Shown piece by piece: positions 12,000 through 23,347 of a stretch of DNA of 64,000 nucleotides. Numbering within the stretch: the first letter of the stretch is position 1; each line of letters starts with the position of its first letter. The stretch is taken from assembly GCA_963693305.1 (NCBI GenBank), contig OY855907.1:34173801-34237800 (forward strand), in the 5' to 3' direction. Position numbers and translations under genes: made by a program. The DNA is from Meandrina meandrites. Lineage: Eukaryota; Cnidaria; Anthozoa; Scleractinia; Meandrinidae. The notes under the pieces were generated by a model, which was not told where the DNA came from, made no database searches, and saw nothing but the letters and a program-made list of their open reading frames with translations.

Positions 12000-13078
12000 G
12001 CGTTATCCAAATAGCGATCATTTCTTTATTTTAAGCCTTTAGAGAGTTTTGTTGTTGTTCTTCTTGATGTTGTTGTTGTTGTATTTCATTAATCCAAGAT
12101 TTCAACACGTTTATAGCATAAATTATTTTTCACATCCTTTCTACATTTTTACGACTGTTTTTGCGTATGCAAAACGGGAGTTACGGATTGAGTGGCGAGT
12201 TGAAGCCATCCTTCCTTCATTTCTTCAGTCGATCAGACGTAAACAAAAGGCCGTTGACAGATGCTTGGCAGACCTACATGTAACGCTACTCTCAGTTTGA
12301 CGTTGCGGTTTATTAAGACCGATGACAGACCATTGTACTTTAGGCGCTGATGGTTTTGTTTTGATGGGTATGTGATGATAATTTGAAAATCGATTGTGAA
12401 CATATTTTATTTTTATTTTACCTTAAATCAGGTGTATGTTTTTTCTGCCCTATAGAAAAATCAACAGAATTTTCTTAAGTTTGCATGTGACGGTGAAAGC
12501 GAAATTGAAAGCGAAGTTTGTGTAATCGCTAGCTGACAGAAGATTATCAGTGTCACGCGACAAAGGTCAACCTAGCCGATTTCAAAATAAATTTTATGCG
12601 ACGTTAATCTTCACAGCAATCAAAGAATGCAAGATCAAACTTATCATGCTCATGGCACTATCAAAACACATTCCGGAAATTGACGTCAATCGTACACGCT
12701 GTACAGGGAAAAGAGTGTACACACGCTAGCACGAAAACACGCAAACTTGAATTTGTCTGCTTGGAGCTTGCTTCTTTTACAACCAATGCAAAACAAAATT
12801 AAAAACAACGTAAATCCGTATAGATCTTTACAAGTGATGCACGTTCGACTTCGACGATTTAATTCGTCACTTGTTAAATAATTTTCAGCGGTGCAACAAG
12901 TCACATTTTACTCAAGTATAAGCTGGCAAATTTTTACACAATTTACAATTCATTTCATTAAAAAAGTGACATTCCATCAAATACACAAGGAAAAGACTCT
13001 GATAATAAACTCCCTCCCCCCCCCCCTCCCTCTAACCGTCTTCTTCCAACAAGGGAATTCGCTAGGCGCTATGATATA
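12000..13078. other. Non-coding 3' flank of copy C
   Basis: AT-rich with a (GTT)n stretch near 12048 and a poly(C) tract near 13014-13026. Parts (12000-12150 and 12885-13075) recur at 34600-34980. No gene is recognised. Confidence 0.5.
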
Positions 13079-13552
13079 TTGTGCAGAAGCGATGGCCAAA
13101 CAATTACTAGCCCTTTAGTTCGTATAGAAAGTGGATGACTCGAGCACCGATCTCTGTAACCTGCGATCTGGCGTTCTTTTACCCTCAGCGATAAAAAAAA
13201 AACAACCCCTAATCGCAGGTTACGATCTCAGCTATTCTGTCGGATCCATGCAGCTGGGCTAGATACTTTGCTCCACAGTGCTGCTTTTCGACCATGTGTA
13301 TAAATGGGTACTGCCGAAATTGAAGGCTTGAGAAGAAATATTTTGCAAGGTAGCTATGAATGGACTATCATTTCTTCCATGGAGAGAAGCAATGCGGCTG
13401 GTCACTTCGTGCTCAAGGACGACAGAGTTAAGCGCACCGTCAGTCGTGGGCCACTAGACTCGTTTAGAGTATTCAGTACTACAGCACCCATTTATACACC
13501 TGGCTGGAGAGAAGCCCTGTAGAAGCACACTGTCTTACCCAAGAACTCATTA

Positions 13553-15655
13553 GAGGGTATGAATGGGGTTTAGTGTTTAGTGTTATTTGCCCATATGTTT
13601 TAGTGTTTGCTGTTATATTGGCCATTTTTTTAATGTTTACTGTTTTCGGAAAAAATACTGTTAAGTGTTTGGAGTGTTTTTTCAGTCTTAGAACATTGTA
13701 AATTTTTACCTGCTCTTCAAAAATCGTGAACTTTGAGCTTCGATATATCGGTTGTGGTCTTTTCTTACGAGTTATGCGCAACGTATCCTGGGAAACTCCG
13801 GGAGTACTGGAGACCAATCTCGCACTAAGAGGCCACCATCCTTTGGTCTCTTTGTAAGTGGAAACATCATGACGCTAGACATGGCAGCACCGAAAGGATT
13901 TTCCTCCGGTGTTGTCAAAGTGTTGGTCAGTTTCTACAGGAACGGGGAAGATTCCGCATTTGAAAGACACAGAAGCAGTGTCACTTTCGGCCTTGCTTCT
14001 CAAAGCAATGTGGTAGCCATCAAGAAGGATCTTACGGAGTTCCTTGGCTCAAAGAGCTTGCGATGAAATTTGGAATGGTGGACTTTGATCTTAAAATGTT
14101 GCGATTAAAGCGTATTTCAAAGGGTTTAACTGAAAACTTCAGCATAGTAACTCAACAGCAGTGGCAGATGTAAATTCCATTTCTTCTAGAAGACGAAGGA
14201 CAAAGTGAAATAAATGGTAATGCAGGTATCAATGTTAAGATGGAGAGGGAGGGGATCGGGCAGATGTGGGACATTTGAGCACTACTGTTGTCCCCATCCT
14301 GGGGAATTTGATTTCACATTTTCCCCAGAATAAGGCCATTTGAATTTGTTTTTCAAGAAGCATGGTCTAAATTACTGACACATTAAAGATCTGTATGTTT
14401 TTTTTTTCTTTTTTCACCCAGGTGGGACATTTGATCACATTTGAACCTCTCTTTAGTCCCGAGGGAGGGGAATTTGACTAAAGAATTGCCAAAAATGCAA
14501 ATGCCCCACCTCTGCCCAATCCCCCCCCCCCCCCCCTACCACCACCACTTCTACGTCTTTACATTGATACCTGCATAAGTGCCAAGTTTTTGGTCTAGCT
14601 CATTTCTTTGAGAATTCTGCCACGTGATATTGTGAGGAGTTTTTTTCTACCATGTGACTATGCCTGTTGGGAGTTAAGGCGGGAGTTCACCTGAAGCCCG
14701 TTTTTACACCACTTAACTTGGGTTTCATACGAATATCTCGCTCCCGTTTCAAGCATTCCCAAAACCCTCTGCTCATCCCACAAAGCCATGTTTAGCGGTG
14801 TTTTGTAAATTTTTTGGTGATTTTTGGGGATGTTTGGAAAGAGATAGTTTTTCTCAAAGGATTAGTAAAATTTGGAGAAATAAGAAATATTAAAGATTTA
14901 ATGTGATTTTAAAATTAGAATTTGAAGTTAAAAATTAGTAGATGGACACCCAAACAGTCCCCTGACAACCTGGGGTGCTCTTGCGTGGGGGTCAACTGTC
15001 TGGTGGTCTTTCAAAATTAATTTTCTTTCTTCTATCCCTTCTTTAAACCTCTAAAATTTTCACTCAAATTCACCTTTACCCCACCTTAAGGGGTAGGAAA
15101 GTTTTCTTTTTTTGCAAGGCCCATATGCCAATGGAATTCCTTGCCTCCTGAGATTGTTAATTCTAGTTCATTAGAAAGTTTTAAAACCAATTGAGAAACT
15201 GTAAAGCTAGACAAATGAACTAAATGAAATTCGTCTTAAATTTCTACAAAAAAAATCGTATCTTTACGCTGTCAGAAATATATCTTTTTCATATGTGAAT
15301 ATAGGGATGAAAAGATTAAAAAAAAATTCGTATTTCTCCTCGGAAATCTTTAATATTGTTCTGATACCTTTGAGAGCCTTCGGATATCTTCGGTAGTTCC
15401 CGGTGATCATCGTTGGTCTTCGGAAATCTTCCGAAATGATCGGGAATCGTCGGAAAATTGCGGAAATTGTCTTGATATACTAAATAAGCAATATTGGCTT
15501 TTGTGAAGCCGTTTTTGTTTCTTTCTGGATAAAATTTACTGTTAGAGTGAATTTTTTACTGTTAGTGTTAAAATGCCTAAAATTTTACTGTTTCATGTTA
15601 CAGAGCCTAAAAATTAAGTGTTTAGTGTTATCGAGGTACCCCCATTCAGACCCTC
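13553..15655. mobile_element. 2.1-kb DNA transposon with 6-bp target duplication
   Basis: It interrupts the duplicated copy of block 8777-9690. Terminal inverted repeats are GAGGGTATGAATGGGG on the left and, inverted, GAGGGTCTGAATGGGG on the right. TCATTA is duplicated at 13547-13552 and 15656-15661; the empty site is seen at about 9245. Subterminal motifs such as TTTAGTGTTTAGTGTTA occur inverted at both ends. A 104-codon open frame (13752-14066) may be a captured or remnant coding piece; it is not recognised as a transposase. A smaller TTAA element (14678-15085) is nested inside. Superfamily unassigned. Confidence 0.8.
14678..15085 (+). mobile_element. 408-bp TTAA-flanked MITE nested in the 13.5-kb transposon
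   Basis: Ends GGCGGGAGTTCACC and, inverted, GGTGGGGTAAAGG, flanked by TTAA at 14674-14677 and 15086-15089. A second copy in reverse orientation spans 28329-32800, split by a later insertion, and a fragment lies at 33030-33160. TTAA duplication suggests a piggyBac- or Kolobok-type transposase. Confidence 0.75.
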
Positions 15656-15886
15656 TCATTACAATGACCCGACAGGCTTGAATCCGGACTTCTCGATCGG
15701 GAGTGCATCTCAAAACCCATTAGGTCACCGCTCCTCACTTGTTGGTGTTTTCAAAAGACGTTCCAGTCGGGAAGGAACATATACCAGTTGACGGCGAATT
15801 GTCTCCGAGACCCGACAGAGCCCATACTTTTTGTCTCGAAGTTGCTAAGCAACTGATAACTATGCCTTCATTTTCTTGTCGCGCAG

Positions 15887-15949
15887 GTAAGCTGTGATGA
15901 TGCATGCCTGCATAGAGCATGTGGTCCATCGCTCGACTGTAAACTAAGA
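15887..15949 (+). pseudogene. Orphan exon 2 of duplicated copy C'
   Basis: A 63-nt phase-0 exon with acceptor GTCGCGCAG and donor AGA|GTAAGT. It encodes 21 residues close to exon 2 of copy C (VSCDDAC start, four cysteines, one extra residue). It lies in the second tandem unit. No exon 1 precedes it because the duplication starts inside intron 1, and the tail of its exon 3 is 17.7 kb away at 33621. It is therefore a relic, though its splice sites look functional. Confidence 0.65.
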
Positions 15950-16104
15950 GTAAGTCACGTGATTTTTGTTTGCTATCCTGATAAATAGCAACTGTGCGGG
16001 TAATTAATCTCGGACCCAGCTCCTTTCACTCGTGGTAAGACAACCTCTGGTAAAATCCCATTTAATCACTAATTATGTATCGGGTTATCGGTGCCAGTCT
16101 TTCT

Positions 16105-16697
16105 GTATTGTTTTGTAATGTTACTTCATTTTTTTTCGGCTGATTAGATCTCTTGTAGATCCTACGATAGCAGCATTATCTTTGGCGGTCCCTTGCTGTT
16201 TTGAGTTATATAAAAGTAATAAACTGAAAACAAGTAAGGATATTCACGGCTGAGGGAGATTAAGGCGGATTGTGGGCACCAAACTTAAAAATACTGGCCT
16301 TTTTTGCACGATTTGCTGAATGATGATCTAATGCATTTCAAGCCACGCTAATACACTTAGCCCTTTACAGTGTATGCGTTGGTTTACAGCAGACTTAAAT
16401 TTAGCTGAAATATCTTTCAACAGAAATAAGTGCTAGTTGAATATCCATAGCTTAAACCGCGGCGCTCTTGTCGACCTCTCGTATTTGAGCTTTCTACTAC
16501 CATCAAAAAAATATGTTATTGTTCTACCTTTGCCACATGCACAAGCCAATCCAAATTTGAGTTGTCTGTTTCAGACGTTCGGTTTATTAAAAAGCGGGAT
16601 TAATGCAAAGAACAGCAAGTGGAAAAATGGAGAGGGGTTTGGGGCGTTTTTCCCCCGTTCAGGTTTGGGCGCTTTTTGTGAATAAAAGGGTTACGGT
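16105..16697. other. Left edge of a 17.5-kb block splitting copy C'
   Basis: Similarity to the intron of copy C stops near 16105, after GGTGCCAGTCT. The sequence up to 16697 is non-coding as far as can be seen, with a few short open frames. Confidence 0.45.
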
Positions 16698-16706
16698 GGG
16701 TCACAG

Positions 16707-17326
16707 TAGACTACAAAACAGTCGTATTTTTTTACGAACGCGCTCGAGCGGTCTTCAAATCGAGAGGTCTAGAGCCAATGTCAAAACGGAGTGTGAGACT
16801 GGCGAGAGACGCTAAAAAATACGACTGTCGGCATTCCATACACTGAATTCGTTTTGAATTTCCCGTTCGCCCAGCAACGGAAAATTCCCATTGGTCAACC
16901 TTATTTCAGAACTGACCCCAAAATCAATACCCTAGCTATTTCAGACAAGGTTGTGCCCAGGAACTGCTTCGGTTTGTCCAAAAATTTTAGCAGCCCCTTT
17001 TATATTTACGTACCTTTCTCGTTATAAATTGTATTCTGACGTTGCCTGTCAGCAAAATCTTCTTTGCACCTGGTCAAACGATATTCGACGCTCCATCAAT
17101 TTGACAGCAGAACATGTTCTTCGCGGGAACAAATTTTTGACAACTCGACGACATCATTTGGCCCCCTAGTCGGAACTAAATCGTTGTATGGAATGCCGAC
17201 AGTTGTATTTTCCTCGCCTCACACGCCCGCATGGTGTGTGAGGTTCGGGTGACGATCGGCGCTTCGCGCCTTTGATACGCGAATGTTCAATGATTTTAGA
17301 GGAAAAACGACTGTTTTGGTTGTCTA
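16707..17326. mobile_element. 620-bp foldback element with 9-bp target duplication
   Basis: GGGTCACAG is duplicated at 16698-16706 and 17327-17335. Ends TAGACTACAAAACAGTCGT and, inverted, TAGACAACCAAAACAGTCGT. A second inner inverted pair (GGCATTCCATAC near 16831, GTATGGAATGCC near 17187) gives a foldback structure. A 9-bp duplication with long inverted ends fits a Mutator-like non-autonomous element. Confidence 0.8.
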
Positions 17327-17429
17327 GGGTCACAGGGAGTGTGCTATTAAGTGATTTGTACAATTTACCGGGTTTTAATTCACCGTAGAGGGAATGTATA
17401 ATGTCTACATCAAAGTTATTTCTTTGAAA

Positions 17430-18269
17430 TCAATTGTAAATAAACTTTCTTTGACTATAGATGGAACTGTTGTTCCCTTTTGGGGATTTGTGATTCCGCA
17501 TCACAACAGTCCAGTCTTTAAGCGGAGGACACCCTGGACATCCATTCTCCCATATTGCCTTTCCTTGTTGCAGAATTTCAACATTGTGTGGAATGTGTAA
17601 ACTGTTTAGCCATTCCAGAGATGAGTTGTGATCAGAGCCATACTGCTCGAACATTGCTAATGTGGGCTGATCATTTACTGATACGGCACGTGGGATCGCT
17701 TGAACAGGTGGCTGTGCAGTTGTTGGAAGTCCAGCGTGTGGGCCATAAGACTGTGAAAAGGATGAAAAGGGTTGCGGATGGATACAAGGCTGAACGGAGG
17801 ATGGAAGAGAAGAGGGCTGAATGGAGGGTGTTTGAGGATGGGAAGATGACTGGACAAGGGATGCAATATTAGAAGGGTGACCAGAGGATAGATGCATAGA
17901 AGGCTGGACAAAGAGTGAGCGGTACGAGGACGCACAGCTAGCTGGAGAGGAAGTGGATGCGTAGAACGCAGGACAGGAGGTGATGGTGTAGAAGGTTGGA
18001 TAGGGAAGGGATGAGTAGGGGGCTGAATAGGGGTAGTAAAATGCTGAGAAGGGGCAGGAGAAGTAGAGGGCTGTACCGAGAGAGGACAAGCAGTGAAACG
18101 AGTAGGAAATGAAGGAGTGGAAGACTGGACAGGGAAAGGATGAGCAAACTGCTGAGAAAAGTTTCGATAAGTAGAAAGCTGGGCAGGGCATGGATGAGTA
18201 TAAGATGAGACAGAAGAAAGCCTAGCAAAGGTTTGGGGAGTAGCAGACTGAACAGGGTGTGTAAAAGTA
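17430..18269 (-). pseudogene. Gene X, 3' end of the large exon (frame-broken)
   Basis: Just right of this segment the 27-bp repeat continues (HPVQSA frame), then decays into Ser/Pro/Gln-rich sequence. Up to about 17930 that frame is open. From there to the stop at 17430 a different frame looks like real coding sequence, with a less repetitive C-terminus (motifs QSYGPHAG, SLEWLNSLHIP, GCPGCPPLKDWTVV). A frameshift near 17930 and the MITE at 18270 therefore break an originally continuous reading frame, unless introns remove them. Product not recognised. Confidence 0.4.
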
Positions 18270-18485
18270 CAGGGTTGGAGACTAAAATTTCGGAGCGCTC
18301 GCCATTTGGGCGAGTGATCTTCAAGCTGCACTCGCCCAGATAATTTTACACTCGCCCACTCTATTAGGTCCATACAAACACAGAAAGCATTAACCGCCCC
18401 CCCCCCCCCCCCCCCCCCCTCATTCACGAACATAAAATATCCACCTTTAATTGGGCGAGTGGGCGAGTGCTAATTTTCAACCCTG
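18270..18485. mobile_element. Small MITE inside the minisatellite exon of gene X
   Basis: Ends CAGGGTTGGAGACTAAAATT and, inverted, CAGGGTTGAAAATTAGC, with inner GGCGAGTG repeats and a 23-nt poly(C) tract (18397-18419). It interrupts the 27-bp repeat array: repeat units lie on both sides. AAGTA flanks it on both sides, with one extra T on the right, so the target duplication is uncertain. It introduces a stop in the repeat frame at 18470. Confidence 0.65.
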
Positions 18486-20297
18486 TAAGTAGCAGACTGA
18501 ATAGGGTCTGTAATAGTAGCAGACTGAACAGGGCGTGTAAGAGTAGCAGACTGAACAGGGAGTGTAAAAGTATCAGACTGAACAGGGTGTGTAAAAGTAT
18601 CAGACTGAACAGGGTGTGTAAACGTAGCAGACTGAACAGAGTGTGTAAAAGTAGCAGACTGAACAGGGTGTGTAAGAGTAGCAGACTGAACAGGGTGTGT
18701 AAGAGTAGCAGACTGAACAGGGTGTGTAAGAGTAGCAGACTGAACAGGGTGTGTAAGAGTAGCAGACTGAACAGGGTGTGTAATAGTATCAGACTGGACA
18801 GGGTGTGTAAAAGTATCAGACTGAACAGGGTGTGTAAAAGTATCAGACTGAACAGGGTGTGTAATAGTATCAGACTGAACAGGGTGTGTAAAAGTATCAG
18901 ACTGGACAGGGTGTGTAAAAGTATCAGACTGAACAGGGTGTGTAATAGTATCAGACTGAACAGGGTGTGTAAAGGTATCAGATTGGACAGGGTGTGTAAA
19001 AGTATCTGACTGAACAGGGTGTGTAATAGTAGCAGACTGAACAGGGTGTGTAAAAGTATCAGACTGAACAGGGTGTGTAATAGTAGCAGACTGAACAGGG
19101 TGTGTAAAGGTATCAGATTGGACAGGGTGTGTAAAAGTATCTGACTGAACAGGGTGTGTAATAGTATCAGACTGAACAGGTTGTGTAAGAGTAGCAGACT
19201 GAACAGGGTGTGTAAAAGTAGCAGACTGAACAGGGTGTGTAAGAGTATCAGACTGAACAGGGTGTGTAAGAGTAGCAGACTGAACAGGGTGTGTAATAGT
19301 ATCAGACTGAACAGGGTGTGTAAGAGTAGCAGATTGGACAGGGTGTGTAAGAGTAGCAGACTGAACAGGGTGTGTAAGAGTAGCAGACTGAACAGGGTGT
19401 GTAAGAGTAGCAGACTGAACAGGGTGTGTAAGAGTAGCAGACTGAACAGGGTGTGTAATAGTATCAGACTGAACAGGGTGTGTAAAAGTATCAGACTGAA
19501 CAGGGTGTGTAATAGTAGCAGACTGAACAGGGTGTGTAAAAGTATCAGACTGGACAGGGTGTGTAAAAGTATCAGACTGAACAGGGTGTGTAAAAGTATC
19601 AGACTGAACAGGGTGTGTAATAGTATCAGACTGAACAGGGTGTGTAAAAGTATCAGACTGGACAGGGTGTGTAAAAGTATCAGACTGAACAGGGTGTGTA
19701 ATAATAGCAGACTGAACAGGGTGTGTAAGAGTAGCAGATTGGACAGGGTGTGTAAAAGTATCAGACTGAACATGGTGTGTAAGAGTAGCAGACTGAACAG
19801 GGTGTGTAAGAGTAGCAGACTGAACAGGGTGTGTAAGAGTAACAGACTGAACAGGGTGTGTAAAAGTATCAGAGTGAACAGGGTGTGTAAAAGTATCAGA
19901 CTGAACAGGGTGTGTAAAAGTATCAGACTGAACAGGGTGTGTAATAGTATCAGACTGAACAGGGTGTGTAAAAGTATCAGATTGGACAGGGTGTGTAAAA
20001 GTATCAGACTGAACAGGGTGTGTAATAGTAGCAGACTGAACAGGGTGTGTAAAAGTATCAGACTGAACAGGGTGTGTAATAGTATCAGACTGAACAGGGT
20101 GTGTAATAGTAGCAGACTGAACAGGGTGTGTAAGAGTAGCAGACTGAACAGGGTGTGTAAGAGTATCAGACTGAACAGGGTGTGTAAAAGTATCAGACTG
20201 AACAGGGTGTGTAAGAGTAGCAGACTGAACAGGGTGTGTAATAGTAGCAGACTGAACAGGGTGTGTAAGAGTAGCAGAGTGAACAGGGTGTGTAATG
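18481..20297 (-). repeat. 27-bp minisatellite, about 67 units, coding in gene X
   Basis: Unit of the form GTAKCAGACTGAACAGGG plus TGTGTAADA on the plus strand. On the minus strand, in the frame set by the upstream exon, each unit encodes nine residues of the type (T/F/I)THPVQS(A/D)T. Variation is confined to a few positions (AGC/ATC and AAA/AGA/ATA near the unit boundary). Because 27 is divisible by three, frames on both strands stay open (650 codons on minus, 382 on plus). The large open frames here therefore do not by themselves prove translation. Confidence 0.9.
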
Positions 20298-20482
20298 GGT
20301 AATTGCAGCGCTGCAGTTGGTTGCTGCCTGTTTCCTTTGAAAGAAATTGTATGTATCTGTTTTGCCAATTGTTCTGCATCGGCAATTATACCCGTTGCAG
20401 ATGGAACACTATCTTTATTGATTACTCTCTCCAAACTGGGGATCTCCCTCAGACTACCAAGAGCTCCAGCAATCTCTGACTC
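20298..20482 (-). CDS. Gene X, unique 5' part of the large exon
   Basis: Begins after acceptor ACTTCTTACAG at phase 0 (first codons GAG TCA GAG). It reads through an ordinary-looking segment with motifs ESEIAGALGSL, PSLERVINKD and ADAEQLAKQIH before entering the repeat. The codon pattern and the clean junction with two upstream phase-0 exons (21641-21709, 22557-22589) make this a genuine exon. The protein is unrecognised: acidic N-terminal part, then a repeat domain. Confidence 0.6.
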
Positions 20483-21126
20483 CTGTAAGAAGTAATAATT
20501 ATGGAACCTAGTAAGTTGGATTACATTTTTCTTTTTTCATCAGTCAGTAATTGAAAACATTATGAGAGTCAATGGTCAATACTGTTCTAGCATTGGCCAG
20601 GATTGTAGTTAACAGTTAATTATTTAGCACACATGAGTACGCACGCACACAGAACACTATGAAATTCCCTTCAGGCTAAGCTCGGTAGGAGGGAAATAAA
20701 TGGTCATTTTCATATAATTTTTTAATATGAGGTCAAAGTCTATTTTGTTGAACTAGTAGACTAATATTTCAATGCAAGTAATGATTTCTTTCTAAAAACA
20801 ATAGTTCCCAATTAGGATTACTAGGGTTACTAATATATAACTAACGGGCCATATATTTACTATAGTGGCCATCCATTTTTCACATAAACTAGCACAGTGA
20901 CCCCCATTTTTTATTTCATTTTTTAATGCTCATAAAATATTTGTAACCTAGACCAAGTTTCATAAGATTTTTAATACTCCTTCTATTTCAGTGTTATCAA
21001 CTTTAACAACTATTTGCTACAAGTGAAGGTGGCTAGTGGATATTTTTTGGAGCTGCAAAGTGGCAAGGTAATTATCCGTCATTAGCCACTGAAACTGAAT
21101 AATAGTCTAACAGTACGAAAAATGTA

Positions 21127-21442
21127 CCGTAAAATTCCGATTATAAGCCCTGGGCTTATACAACTTCGTAAGGGGTTTTGGGTGGGCTTATAAGCGGAAT
21201 AAAAAAAATGTTTCGAAACGAGCCACGGTAGTGTTGATCGAAATACGTTTTTAAGCTAAAAAGTCAAAATAAAGCAACATTTAACCCTGTTCAGTACTGT
21301 CATCCAGCAGAGGGGGACTTATATCCGGGGGGGGGGGGGGGGGGGCTTATAACTGGATGTATTTTTTTGTTTCCAGTTACATTGGCCTATAACCGGGGGG
21401 GGGGGCTTATAAGCGGGGGCGCTTATAAACGGAATTTTACGG
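21127..21442. mobile_element. TA-flanked MITE, mariner-like
   Basis: Perfect terminal inverted repeat CCGTAAAATTCC flanked by TA on each side (21125-21126, 21443-21444). The interior repeats GGCTTATAAGCGG-like motifs and holds a poly(G) run (21326-21345). The TA duplication fits Tc1/mariner-type insertion. A related, more degraded copy lies at about 63055-63300. Confidence 0.75.
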
Positions 21443-21640
21443 TATTCTTAAAGGATGACTTGTGAGTAGTTCATTCAAATTTTGAAAACCAGAGTAAAAA
21501 CAAAAGATGATGATGTGAAGCTAGCAACCTGGTTCTAAATAAAGACACAAAGAACTCTGACTAGCCATTATTGAAGGTATTCATGGAAAATATTTGCTTT
21601 TACAAGAATAAATTTTAATCACAAAATTTTGGTACAATAC

Positions 21641-21709
21641 CTCTTCTTCATCTTCCTCGTGATCAGTGTCACTCAAACGTTCAAGGGAACCCTCAGATTG
21701 TGCTGAAGT
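21641..21709 (-). CDS. Gene X, acidic exon of 23 codons
   Basis: Phase-0 exon with acceptor TTGTTTAAG and donor GAG|GTATTG. It encodes a Ser/Glu/Asp-rich stretch (SEGSLERLSDTDHEED). It joins in frame to the large exon starting at 20482. Acidic segments of this kind are common in nuclear proteins (inference). Confidence 0.55.
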
Positions 21710-22240
21710 CTTAAACAAAAGAAACATCCTTAATTGTCATAACATTACACCAACATTATAAGAAGTCAACATACTTGTATCCACATGTAATTGCTTTCAA
21801 GGTATATTAATGGTGCTAGTGTGAATGTATGGCAAAATCTAATAAAATGTGTCGAGTAAATGGTCGGACAGTTACAAGCAATAAAAAGCTTGAATAGCAA
21901 TTTGGTAAAATGAGCACTGAACCCTGGAATGAAAACTGTAAATTCAGAACCGTCCAGACCAATAAAGCTACAACTTTAAGAACTCAAAACTATTCAAAAT
22001 GCCAACCGCATTTAAGTGAGCTAAGCAAAAGATTTCCAAAAAAATGGATTGATCTGTCCGGTATTTTCATGTACCTTTTGCCTTGAAAATGAAAGAAAAT
22101 GCCACACTTTTTTAATTGGTCTGCCCTAGGACTGAAACTGATCATAAACTTTTGTATTAATCACTCATCCCTTGCGAAAATTGTGATACAACAAGCTTAA
22201 CAAAGGTATATTTAACAGATTCAAGGTATTTCACATAATA

Positions 22241-22416
22241 CAGGTGAATGCCGATAACTCAAACCCTCAATAACTCGAACCTCCCGCTAACTCAAACCAT
22301 TTTCGATTCCCCTACAAGTCATGTTCTTACAAATTTTACCCTCGATAACTCGAAACCCCGATAACTCGAACCTTTATGGATTTCCCTTGAAGGTTCGAGT
22401 TATCGGGATTCTCCTG
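22241..22416. mobile_element. 176-bp TA-flanked MITE, pogo/Tigger-like
   Basis: Ends CAGGTGAATGCCGATAACTC and, inverted, CAGGAGAATCCCGATAACTC, flanked by TA (22239-22240, 22417-22418). The interior consists of repeated GATAACTCGAACC blocks. Confidence 0.75.
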
Positions 22417-22556
22417 TAGGACCTAAACAAAGTGAGTATCAACTGTTTTTGCCTGGGACTTAGCCATATAGTCTGCATAAAAATTTATAATTAATTATAA
22501 CTTAAAACTCAATTAAAATATATAACTTTACTTTGAAAAAAAAACAGAAAATATAC

Positions 22557-22589
22557 CTCTTCATCAGATTCTGACTCTCCAGAGGAAGC
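22557..22589 (-). CDS. Gene X, acidic microexon of 11 codons
   Basis: Phase-0 microexon with acceptor TTTCTCTTAG and donor GAG|GTATAT, encoding ASSGESESDEE. It splices in frame to 21641-21709. Confidence 0.5.
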
Positions 22590-22780
22590 CTAAGAGAAAT
22601 AAAAACAGCCAAGCAAAAAATTGTCATTACGAGCTTACAATACTGACAGTGCAAAAACTCTGTTTAAGTTACATGTAAATAGAAATATGCATGGACAAGG
22701 GCATGGAAAAATTGAGTGAGTTGCAAAGCCTTATTCTGTAGAATTTATAAACAAAATGCAGATCCAGACTACTCAATCTA

Positions 22781-22922
22781 GGCTCAGTTGTTCAAAGATT
22801 GGATAATGCTATCCACCAGATTAAACACTATCCAGTGGATAGTGAAGTACAGTTTATTAAGAGTTATCCACTGGATAGTGATCTATTTGGATAGCATTAT
22901 CCACCCTTTGAACAACTGGCCC
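22781..22922. mobile_element. 142-bp palindromic MITE
   Basis: Inverted ends GGCTCAGTTGTTCAAAG and (inverted) GGGCCAGTTGTTCAAAGG. Inner inverted GGATAATGCTATCCA and TGGATAGTG motifs give a strong hairpin. Target duplication unclear. Confidence 0.65.
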
Positions 22923-22924
22923 CT

Positions 22925-23340
22925 GAAGTCTAATGCATTGACCATTACGCCACGGTACCTTCTAGTAGCCAGGATATACTAGCCCAAAAGTAATTCTCAC
23001 TGGCCAAAAAAAGTCCTTGTAACATGAAGACATGAGGCCATGTGTTCAATTCCCGTCTGGGAATCAGAATTTCTCCTTGTTCAACTCTTGCTTTGTTTTA
23101 CACTTAATATTTTCTCCTTTATTTTAACGAGCTGCATTAACCATCTCTCATTTATTACACATAATGGTATCATGCTTTCAACATCGCTGAGCTTGCAGTT
23201 GCAAGACGCATGTCACTTATGAACCAAGTAAATGGCTCAGCTCTGTAGCTCAGTTGGTTGGAGCAGTACCCCACCGGTGACTCAGAATTTTTCTTTTTCT
23301 TTGTTCCACGCTCATGTTACATTTCATATTTTCTCATAAT
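22925..23340 (+). repeat. Two tRNA-derived SINE-like fragments
   Basis: At 23240-23265 there is a tRNA 5' half (GTAGCTCAGTTGGTTGGAGC, A-box type). At about 23041 a B-box type GTTCAATTCCCGTCTGG is followed by an AATCAGAATTTCTCC tail; a similar tail (CAGAATTTTTCTTTTTC) follows the second copy. Neither forms a full tRNA cloverleaf, so they are read as SINE pieces. Confidence 0.5.
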
Positions 23341-23347
23341 AAATACA

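Noticed and set aside
19154..20302. 382-codon plus-strand protein in the minisatellite
   Set aside because: It is an antisense by-product of the 27-bp unit; no unique coding flank on this strand.
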